This document shows, piece by piece, positions 8,076 through 14,988 of a stretch of 64,000 bases of DNA. The first letter of the stretch is position 1. Every line of letters starts with the position of its first letter. The position numbers and the translations under genes are program-made. Source of the DNA: Haematomicrobium sanguinis DSM 21259 (lineage in GTDB: Bacteria > Actinomycetota > Actinomycetes > Actinomycetales > Micrococcaceae); the NCBI RefSeq assembly GCF_000688395.1, contig NZ_JIAG01000017.1:1-64000 (forward strand), read 5' to 3'. The notes under the pieces are model-generated. The model searched no databases. It was given only the letters and a program-made list of their open reading frames with translations, and was not told the origin of the DNA.

Positions 8076-9857
8076 TCAGGAGCGTGCTGTCCCCCGCACA
8101 TATGCCTTCAGCGTGCCGTATTCAGCGCTTTCTCCCGCCGGAACGATGCGGTACGCCCCGACGGCGGCCGGAACCACAAAGGTTTCGGCATAGTGCACCT
8201 CGAACGGTTCAAACGCGCCAGTTGGTGATTCGACGCGGACGACGTCCCCTTCGACAAGGTTCAGCACATTGACGGTCCCATCCGTATGATGCTCAACCGG
8301 TTCGCTAAACCAGTGGCGACGTGTCTCAATAAACTCCAGTTCATGCAGGCCCGTGCGTTCTTCGCGCCAGCCTTGGCCTTCGCCGATTGCCTGCACTTGA
8401 TCCACGAGGTTTTGCTGTGTCCACGCGGTGTCACGGTCCCACTGAATATTTCGTGAACCGTGCTCTAAATGGATGGGGCGTGGCTTGCCGTCCAGTCCAA
8501 GCCGCCCCCAGTCCCACAGTTTGAACGTAAAGATGTATGGCGTTGCGGAGATTTCCAACACCATGGAGCCCTCGCCTGACGCGTGAACGGTACCGGCTGG
8601 AATGAGAAAATGGTCATGCTTTTTTGCGGGGAACACGTTGACAAATTTTTCAGCGTCAAAGGCGTCTCCGCCCTCTTGAGCTGTGGCCAACGCCGAGATC
8701 ATTTCCTCCGGCACCACTCCCTCCTTGAGCCCAAGATAGACCTTGGCATCTTGATCGGCGTCAAGCATGTAGTAGCTCTCGTCCTGTGTGTAATGCATGC
8801 CAAAAGTGCGCTGAATATAGTCGGTCAGCGGGTGAACCTGGAGCGACAAATTGCCGCCCTCAATGGTGTCGAGGAAATCAAAACGGATCGGGAATTCGGC
8901 GCCGAAGCGGGCGTAAGTAAGTGCTCCAAGCAACTCACGCGGGTGGGAGAGCACAAGATCCATCGCCGGAATTTCCACGATCGTCCCGTCAACGTCCAGG
9001 AGCAAACTGTTCTCTTCGGGCACACAGTCAAAACACCAGGCGTATTTCTTGCCCTCCAAGTGTTTGAGACCGATCGTCTTTTCCATCCAGACCCCGCCCC
9101 AAGGACCTGGATCGAAGAAGGGGACAAGGCGGAACGGCTGGTGCGCCGCGGCTGCCAACCCGGAGCGAAGGGCGTTTCCCGAAATGAGAACCGGATCGCG
9201 GGTTGTGTCAAGAAGGAAGTCTGCCTGCTCGAGGAGGTCCCGCTTGTGATTGTCGGCGACTCGCCACTCGATGAAGAAACCGCGCTTATATTTACGCAGA
9301 ATGTCTTCATCCGGGTTGTGAGTACGCCAGTTGCTACCGCCAGCACGGTACCGCTGTTGAATTTCCCAACGCGGCAAATCTGCGAGAACCAGTGCATCCG
9401 ATTGCACGTCGGCAAGGGTGGCCCCCCAGCCCACCAGGGCTATATCGTCTTCTGCATCGCGCACGTCCGCGGCGAGGCTCGCAAGCGCACTTTCTTGGTA
9501 AAAATCGCGGAGGGAAAAATGGCTCATGATTCCGAACACGCGGTCATCGGTGAGATTCTGGGCCAAGAGGGCGGTCAGCTCCTCCTCGCGCAACGCGGCC
9601 CGGTCCTCAACGTTGATCACGCGCGCCGCCGGGTTGGCAGTTTTGAGGCCGGTCACAATGTCCTCCGCGGAGACTCCGGGATAGGTATCCACGACCACGA
9701 GTGCAGGTCGATCGCCGGCGTGGCTCTTAGCCGCTTCCCAAATGCGAGCGTAGCTGTCCTCGCCGCGCGTGGCTTGTTGGTCCGTCGCTGACAACCCCGC
9801 GCTCGGCACTCGAATGGTGGGGTGCTGGTCATAATTCGAGTAGCTCTCAATGTGCAT
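8076..9857 (-). CDS. Long class I mannose-6-phosphate isomerase-like protein with an N-terminal extension
   Basis: The C-terminal half (about 300-593) is a cupin of the type I phosphomannose isomerase family. It has a full apparent metal set: Gln340 and His342 (LQVHP), Glu360 (DESYY) and His425 (PAGTVHA). It therefore probably interconverts fructose 6-phosphate and an aldose 6-phosphate. The first 280 residues are not part of ordinary ManA. They faintly resemble uridine-kinase-like proteins (around residues 190-220, FFIEWRVADNHKRDLLEQAD), but I see no Walker A motif, so this half may be a degenerate or regulatory domain. The gene is last in a sugar operon, and its ATG shares one base with the stop of the ROK kinase. 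The substrate is not known from sequence; mannose is a guess. Confidence 0.72.
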   Translation of the reverse strand: MHIESYSNYDQHPTIRVPSAGLSATDQQATRGEDSYARIWEAAKSHAGDRPALVVVDTYPGVSAEDIVTGLKTANPAARVINVEDRAALREEELTALLAQNLTDDRVFGIMSHFSLRDFYQESALASLAADVRDAEDDIALVGWGATLADVQSDALVLADLPRWEIQQRYRAGGSNWRTHNPDEDILRKYKRGFFIEWRVADNHKRDLLEQADFLLDTTRDPVLISGNALRSGLAAAAHQPFRLVPFFDPGPWGGVWMEKTIGLKHLEGKKYAWCFDCVPEENSLLLDVDGTIVEIPAMDLVLSHPRELLGALTYARFGAEFPIRFDFLDTIEGGNLSLQVHPLTDYIQRTFGMHYTQDESYYMLDADQDAKVYLGLKEGVVPEEMISALATAQEGGDAFDAEKFVNVFPAKKHDHFLIPAGTVHASGEGSMVLEISATPYIFTFKLWDWGRLGLDGKPRPIHLEHGSRNIQWDRDTAWTQQNLVDQVQAIGEGQGWREERTGLHELEFIETRRHWFSEPVEHHTDGTVNVLNLVEGDVVRVESPTGAFEPFEVHYAETFVVPAAVGAYRIVPAGESAEYGTLKAYVRGTARS

Positions 9858-10807
9858 TATTCACTGTCCTTTATTTTTTGTTGTCCTGCGACTTCGGCTA
9901 AGTACGCCATGCCCAAGGTGGCCGAGGCGTACACATCGGCGGCGACTGTGATCTCGGGTCGACCCCAGGTTGCCCATATCCTTTGGTTTACTTCTTCGCG
10001 GATCGTGTCAATCACCAAGTCGCTCGCATTCATGAGTCCGCCGGTGAGCACAACCATTTCTGGGTCGAGGATATGGACCAAATTGACGATTCCCACCGCC
10101 CAAACGCGCGCGCAGTGCTCCACGATTGCACGGGCAACGGCATCGCCGTCATACGCTGCTTGAGCGACGTCGGAGAACGTTCCACTCGTGCCAGCCAGAG
10201 CCGACTCGCTGACTGCCGGCCACTGTTTGACAATTGCCGGCATGGACCAGCCTCCGGCCTCGGCTTCGAGGCAACCGCGGGCTCCGCAAGTACACAGCCG
10301 TCCGGCGAACGGGTTCACCTGCTGGTGGCCGCCGAGTATGGCACCGTGCTCGTGAGGACCATGCAACGCCACACCGTCAATAAGCGCTCCGGTGCCGATC
10401 CCTGTACCGAAGGTCATGACGACGACGTCGCGCTTGCCCCGCGCCACCCCGTACCCGACTTCGCCCCAGAGCGCGGCCCGGCCATCATTTTCCACCGCTG
10501 CTGGAAGGGAAAACGTGTCCCGCAGCCAGCCACGAAGATCCACGTCAAGCATGTAGCCGACCTTGTCATAGGCGGACACCATGCCTCCGAGTTCTTGGTC
10601 GATAATGCCCGGAAGGCTCATGCCGACAGAGGTGGGCATGTCTTCAGCGGCAACTCTCCCGATCATGTTCTGACAGAACTCGGCCAAGCGATCCAGATCC
10701 GCCCGCTCCGAAGAGTGTGGCAGTCGGTCTTGAGTGAGGATGGCGCCGTCTTTGACGATTGCCACCTTAAAGCTGGTCCCGCCAACGTCGATGGAGAGCG
10801 CACTCAT
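9857..10807 (-). CDS. ROK-family sugar kinase
   Basis: This 316-residue ROK protein has the ATP-binding start DVGGTSFK (7-14), the GTGIGTG segment and the zinc signature CTCGARGCLE after an upstream His. There is no DNA-binding domain in front, so it is a kinase (glucokinase or mannokinase type) and not a NagC-like repressor. It sits between the sugar porter (4-base ATGA overlap) and the isomerase-like protein (1-base overlap), so the three are probably translated together. I infer that the porter imports a hexose, this enzyme phosphorylates it and the isomerase passes it towards fructose 6-phosphate. Confidence 0.88.
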   Translation of the reverse strand: MSALSIDVGGTSFKVAIVKDGAILTQDRLPHSSERADLDRLAEFCQNMIGRVAAEDMPTSVGMSLPGIIDQELGGMVSAYDKVGYMLDVDLRGWLRDTFSLPAAVENDGRAALWGEVGYGVARGKRDVVVMTFGTGIGTGALIDGVALHGPHEHGAILGGHQQVNPFAGRLCTCGARGCLEAEAGGWSMPAIVKQWPAVSESALAGTSGTFSDVAQAAYDGDAVARAIVEHCARVWAVGIVNLVHILDPEMVVLTGGLMNASDLVIDTIREEVNQRIWATWGRPEITVAADVYASATLGMAYLAEVAGQQKIKDSE

Positions 10808-12189
10808 GGCCGGGTACCGCCTTCGGTGTTGCCCGCATTGTCAAGCACGCGTTCGCTCAGATCTTCCAGGGTGCGGCCCTTGGTTTCCTTGACGAAGAAG
10901 AGGGTTACGAAGAAGAAGACAATTCCGAAGAATCCGTAGATGAAGAAGGGCAGCGCGCCGTTCATCACCTCGACGTTGAACGTCGCTTCATTGATCATCG
11001 GGAAGGTTTGGGCGACGGCAATGTTTGCCAGCCACAACACCATAGTGGCCAGTGCAACAACTTTCGCGCGGGCCAGCGAGGGCGGCAATTCGGCGATGAC
11101 CAGCCATGCGAGAGATCCGAGGGTGGCCGCGAACAAGATGATGTAGCCAATGATGAAGAACATTACCCAGGTCCCGGTAGTGCCTGTGAGATTAGCAATG
11201 CCGACGACTGTGATCATGATCGAAACTCCAAGCGTTCCAAGTAAAAGGAGCGGCTTGCGGCCCCACTTGTCCACTACGAACATTCCTAGAATGGTGCCGC
11301 CGACGTTGACGGTGCCGATAAGGACTTGCTGTGTGAAGGGATCTTGGACGTTCATTTGCGCCATCAGATCCGTGCCGTAATAGATGATGACGTTGATTCC
11401 CACTAGCTGTTGCAGTGCGGCAATGACGCAGGCGAGAATCACGACCGGCAACAGCGCCCTGGTGAAAATCTTCACGGCTTGAGCTCGTTTTTCGCGGGCG
11501 AGGTCGGCCCGGATTTGTTCCACCCGACCGGGATCTTCATTACCTTCTAGCTTGGTCAGCAGCGCGGACGCCTTCACGTCTTGGCCGCGGGCAATGAGCC
11601 AGCGGGGGCTCTCGGGAAGGAAGTATATGAGGGCCAAGAACAGGGCGGCCGGAACTGCTTCGGAACCGAGCATCACCCGCCACGCAGTAGTCAATTGCCA
11701 CTGGGCGTCACCAGCATTGGCGACCAAGTTATTGACGATGTACACCACGAGAATGCCGACGGTGATGGCCAACTGGTACACGCTAGTGAGACGTCCGCGA
11801 ATGTTGGCCGGAGAGATTTCGGCGATGTAAGCGGGGACGATGGCGGAAAGCCCAATGCCCAGACCGCCGATGGTACGCAGGATCCAAAATGACGTGAAAT
11901 CCCAGGCGATGGCGCAACCAATGGCGCTAATGGTGTAGAGAATGGCGGCAAGGAAAAGAGTGGTGCGGCGCCCTAGACGGTCAGAGACCCAACCAGAGAC
12001 AGCTGCGCCAACCACGCAACCGATAAGTGCGCTTGAGACGGCAAAACCCACCTCAGCGGCGTCAAGAGAAAAGTAGTCGCTGAGAAAGCCAATGGCGCCG
12101 GCAATAACGGCTGTGTCATAACCAAAAAGCAGCCCGGCGAGTGAAGCAATGACGGCAATGGCAACGGGATAAGCGGATCGTTGGGCCAT
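10804..12189 (-). CDS. MFS sugar porter (proton symporter type)
   Basis: This 461-residue integral membrane protein of the sugar porter family has about 12 transmembrane segments. Family motifs are GYDTAVIAG in helix 1, DRLGRR after helix 2, PAYIAEISP with IRGRL after helix 4, PESPRWL before the central loop, and KETKGRTLEDL at the end. It probably imports a hexose with protons. It is the first gene of the porter-kinase-isomerase operon, with AAAGGA as ribosome site, and the LacI-type palindrome lies 44 bases before its start. Confidence 0.92.
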   Translation of the reverse strand: MAQRSAYPVAIAVIASLAGLLFGYDTAVIAGAIGFLSDYFSLDAAEVGFAVSSALIGCVVGAAVSGWVSDRLGRRTTLFLAAILYTISAIGCAIAWDFTSFWILRTIGGLGIGLSAIVPAYIAEISPANIRGRLTSVYQLAITVGILVVYIVNNLVANAGDAQWQLTTAWRVMLGSEAVPAALFLALIYFLPESPRWLIARGQDVKASALLTKLEGNEDPGRVEQIRADLAREKRAQAVKIFTRALLPVVILACVIAALQQLVGINVIIYYGTDLMAQMNVQDPFTQQVLIGTVNVGGTILGMFVVDKWGRKPLLLLGTLGVSIMITVVGIANLTGTTGTWVMFFIIGYIILFAATLGSLAWLVIAELPPSLARAKVVALATMVLWLANIAVAQTFPMINEATFNVEVMNGALPFFIYGFFGIVFFFVTLFFVKETKGRTLEDLSERVLDNAGNTEGGTRP

Positions 12190-12232
12190 GAAATGTCCTT
12201 TGAGGGTGTCAGGAAGTCTCCTTCAACTTCTT

Positions 12233-12252
12233 GAATGATAACGTTATCATTC
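12233..12252. promoter_or_regulatory. LacI-type operator
   Basis: GAATGATAACGTTATCATTC is a perfect 20-bp palindrome with the central CG typical of LacI-family operators. It lies between the LacI-type gene and the sugar porter, where a promoter for the porter operon must lie: TTGCCA with GATAAC about 16 bases later overlaps it on the minus strand. Binding here would block that promoter. Confidence 0.8.
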
Positions 12253-12312
12253 GGGCGAAAGTGCTGGCAAGAACTTTTTTGAACGAAGTTTGCGCCGAGT
12301 CAATCCAGCCAA

Positions 12313-13311
12313 TTAATTGGCGTCGGTGACATTGCCGCCATAGTGCAACAAACGCACAGGAAGAACGTCATGGCGCGGCGGCGCTTCTGGGTTCTCTAAG
12401 CTCTCTAGCAACAACGTGGCAGCTCGCGCGCCGAGTTCGGCGGGGTCATAACTAACCAAGCTGACCGGAGCTCGCAATAAGTCGGCAAAGTCCATGCCAT
12501 CGAAACCACTGATAAGCGGCGGGGCCGCAAATCCCGCGGAAGCCTCGAGTACGCCAAGGGTTATCTGGTTGTTGACCCCGAAGAACGCATCCGGCTGGAG
12601 TTGCGAATGCAACTGTTTGGCTACACGCTTCGCGTCATCGACGCTACGGCACCCCAACCGGATGAGCGAATCATCCCGCCGTATCCCGTTCTCGCCCAGG
12701 GCCGCAAGGTACCCGCTCAGGCGAGTGGTCGTCGTCGTAATTTTTTCTTCATTGCCGATGAAGGCGATTCGGCGCGCTCCCCGAGCAATTAAATCTGCGG
12801 TGGCTTCCTGCGCGCCCCTTTCATCATCCACCGTGACCTGATTGAGGGCACCGGTCTTCCCGGCGCGCCCGGCAAGCACCGTGGGAAGTCCGGCAAACCG
12901 CGCCTCCGGCGGCGTGCTGGCAAGGGCAGGGACCGCAATCAGGCCCTCGACGCGCCACGAACGCATATCGCGAATGAGTTCGGCTTCGCGCTTGGGATCA
13001 TCCTGAGAGTGCCCGAGGAGCATTCTGCGGGAGTTGGCGGTGAGAACTTCATCGATGCCGCGAGCGAGTTTGGAGTGAAACGGGTTGTCAATATTGGTCA
13101 CGATGACGCCCACGAGCCCCGATTGCGAGGACCGCATGGCCGCCGCAAGGGCATTGTGCCGATAGCCGAGTTGCTGCGCTGCCGAAAGGACTTTCTCCCG
13201 GGTCGCCTGCGCGACGAGATCCGGTTTCGAAAAGGCTCGCGAGGCCGTCATCACCGCGACGCCAGCGGCAGCGGCGACGTCCTTGAGGGTGGGTTCGTGT
13301 TCAGCAGGCAC
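12313..13311 (-). CDS. LacI-family transcriptional regulator of the sugar operon
   Basis: This 332-residue repressor has an N-terminal helix-turn-helix and hinge (TLKDVAAAAGVAVMTASRAF, about residues 8-27, then LGYRHNALAAAMRS) followed by a periplasmic-binding-like sensor domain. It lies directly upstream of the porter-kinase-isomerase operon on the same strand, and a perfect 20-bp palindrome fills the gap. I infer that it represses that operon until a sugar or sugar phosphate binds. The effector cannot be read from sequence. Confidence 0.93.
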   Translation of the reverse strand: MPAEHEPTLKDVAAAAGVAVMTASRAFSKPDLVAQATREKVLSAAQQLGYRHNALAAAMRSSQSGLVGVIVTNIDNPFHSKLARGIDEVLTANSRRMLLGHSQDDPKREAELIRDMRSWRVEGLIAVPALASTPPEARFAGLPTVLAGRAGKTGALNQVTVDDERGAQEATADLIARGARRIAFIGNEEKITTTTTRLSGYLAALGENGIRRDDSLIRLGCRSVDDAKRVAKQLHSQLQPDAFFGVNNQITLGVLEASAGFAAPPLISGFDGMDFADLLRAPVSLVSYDPAELGARAATLLLESLENPEAPPRHDVLPVRLLHYGGNVTDAN

Positions 13312-13335
13312 TTATGCAGAATACCGGCACCGGAT

Positions 13336-14124
13336 TCACTGTGTGAGCCGGTAGATCGATACCTGGCTGGTCGATCTGGAGGTAAAGTCCGAGCCAGACC
13401 AGTCGGAATACCTCTCATCTAGTTCAAACCCGGCGATGCGGGCCATAAGGTCGAGTTCGGCCGGCAAGATATAGCGGTGGGGTGTGCGGGAGACGGTCGC
13501 TTGCCTATGGTCAGCGTCGTTGGATAACTCGGGATCGAAGCGGAAGTGGTGCGAGACGATGAGATTGTTGACGGTGTCATAGGTGTCGATACCGAAGTAG
13601 CCCGGGCTGTGCGAAAAGACGAGGGCTTGCGGGTCGTCGCGGTGTGGGATCTTTGGCACCCCGAGCTCGATGACGAAACGGCCGCCAGGGCGCAGATGCC
13701 GGGCCGCATTGCGGAAACACTCGATCTGGGCATCCTCGGTGAGCAAATTACCAATCGTGTTGAACACGAGGTACACGAGCGTGAATTCGCCTTCGACTCG
13801 CGCCGTGGACATGTCGCCACGGACAACTGGAATGAGATCTTCGCTCGCCTTTGTGCGCAGCTGCGCGATCATCGGGCGGGAGATTTCAATGCCCGAAACC
13901 GGAACTCCGCGCTCCCGCAAGGGAAGGGCTACCCGGCCGGTGCCGATCGCGAACTCGAGCGCCGCACCGCCATCGGCGAGCCTTTCCAGTACCTCCACCG
14001 TCGGCCCCAGCACCTCCGGCGCAAACATGCCTTCGCCAGGGGTGTCATAACTTTGCGCGGAAGCGGCGTTCCACAGCTCCTCTTGATCCCCGGAAAAGGC
14101 GAGAAACGAGTGATTGGCATCCAT
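13336..14124 (-). CDS. Class I SAM-dependent methyltransferase
   Basis: The protein has 262 residues. The SAM-binding motif I is at about 55-63 (LEFAIGTGR), followed by the acidic end of strand 2 (SGIEIS), a GDM segment (motif II) and RHLRPGGRFVIE (motif III region). The C-terminal part is mostly beta and resembles small-molecule methyltransferases of the UbiE/BioC type. The substrate is unknown. It is on the same strand as the LacI gene, 24 bases upstream of it, but no functional link is evident. Confidence 0.75.
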   Translation of the reverse strand: MDANHSFLAFSGDQEELWNAASAQSYDTPGEGMFAPEVLGPTVEVLERLADGGAALEFAIGTGRVALPLRERGVPVSGIEISRPMIAQLRTKASEDLIPVVRGDMSTARVEGEFTLVYLVFNTIGNLLTEDAQIECFRNAARHLRPGGRFVIELGVPKIPHRDDPQALVFSHSPGYFGIDTYDTVNNLIVSHHFRFDPELSNDADHRQATVSRTPHRYILPAELDLMARIAGFELDERYSDWSGSDFTSRSTSQVSIYRLTQ

Positions 14125-14163
14125 GAATCAGTAGCGTATCACGTGTAGCACTCGCTGAGGCGC

Positions 14164-14207
14164 CACCGATTGGGTTCGAATTGGCCGACGCTCGAACCCA
14201 ACCGGTG
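14164..14207 (-). terminator. Terminator-like hairpin after the Gly-rich gene
   Basis: The arms at 14164-14179 and 14192-14207 pair over 16 bases with one mismatch (a wobble in RNA) around a 12-base loop. It begins 25 bases after the stop of the minus-strand Gly/Ser/Tyr-rich gene. No T-run follows, so factor-dependent termination or mRNA protection is as likely as intrinsic termination. Confidence 0.5.
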
Positions 14208-14232
14208 ACACCCGTTCTAGCGCATCCGGGGT

Positions 14233-14766
14233 TTAGTAACCGTAGTAGCCGCCGCCGTAGTTTCCGCCATAGTTACCACCATAGGAGCCGCCATAGTTAC
14301 CACCGTACGAACCTTGGTTGTAACTGCCTCCGTAGTTTCCGCCGTACGAACCTCCACCGTAAGAACCGCCATAGCTACCGCCCCCGTAGGAGCCCCCGCC
14401 GTCAGAGCCGCCGTTCCATCCGGCACCGTTTCCGGGGTACTGCGTCCAGTCGCCGTAGTCCGGGTTCGGCGGCACGTCACGGTTGTTGTTGTTTTCGATG
14501 GCGTCCCGGATGGCACCACCGATGGTGCCATCGCAATCCGCGACAGCGGAGCCAATGATGCCGCCGAGAATGGCTCCCGCGTTCCCGCTTTCCCAAAGTC
14601 CGCCCGAGCGAGTGCCCTTGGCATCATTGGCCGCGGGGATGCTGGCCTCGTAATCCTCGCACTTGGGATCATTTGCCTGCGCCGGCGCAATTGCAATCAG
14701 GCTCGCGCCCAGCGCCAGAGACAGCGCTGCCGTAGCCGTCAGTGCTCGCTTCACAACTTTGTGCAT
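14233..14766 (-). CDS. Secreted Gly/Ser/Tyr-rich repeat protein
   Basis: I do not recognise a family. The 177-residue product starts with a clear Sec signal peptide (Lys/Arg, hydrophobic Ala/Leu stretch, probable cleavage after APAQA). A middle part of about 65 residues has two Cys and a Gly-rich hydrophobic stretch (AGAILGGIIGSAV), which resembles glycine-zipper segments. The last 60 residues are repeats of SYGG, SYGGG and NYGG and end in YYGY. Such tails are seen in some surface and adhesive or self-assembling proteins; a role here is not known. The ATG at 14766 has GAGG 6 bases upstream; another ATG four codons earlier (14778) lacks a better site. Confidence 0.8.
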   Translation of the reverse strand: MHKVVKRALTATAALSLALGASLIAIAPAQANDPKCEDYEASIPAANDAKGTRSGGLWESGNAGAILGGIIGSAVADCDGTIGGAIRDAIENNNNRDVPPNPDYGDWTQYPGNGAGWNGGSDGGGSYGGGSYGGSYGGGSYGGNYGGSYNQGSYGGNYGGSYGGNYGGNYGGGYYGY

Positions 14767-14988
14767 GGTGTTCCTCATTTCTTTCTCGCTTATGTGGTGC
14801 GGTTTGGGGTCAAACCAGAATCAGGCTAGGCAGCTGAAAAATCGCAACCGGAATGTTACGGCGGCACCGTAGGGGGCAGCACCTAAACCGTTGGGCCCTT
14901 CAAGAATTCACCGCACGCGACACGAATTCGCCGCAAATTAATACGTGCCCCCTCGCTAGTGGGGGGCAGGTGCGCTAACTTGACAAGT

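Noticed and set aside
14180-14420. Possible CRISPR-like repetition
   Set aside because: The repeats encode SYGG/NYGG units in frame and lack the uniform repeat/spacer lengths of an array.
14217-14696. Alternative frames over the Gly-rich gene
   Set aside because: Repetitive DNA keeps several frames open. Only the frame called has a signal peptide and a ribosome site.
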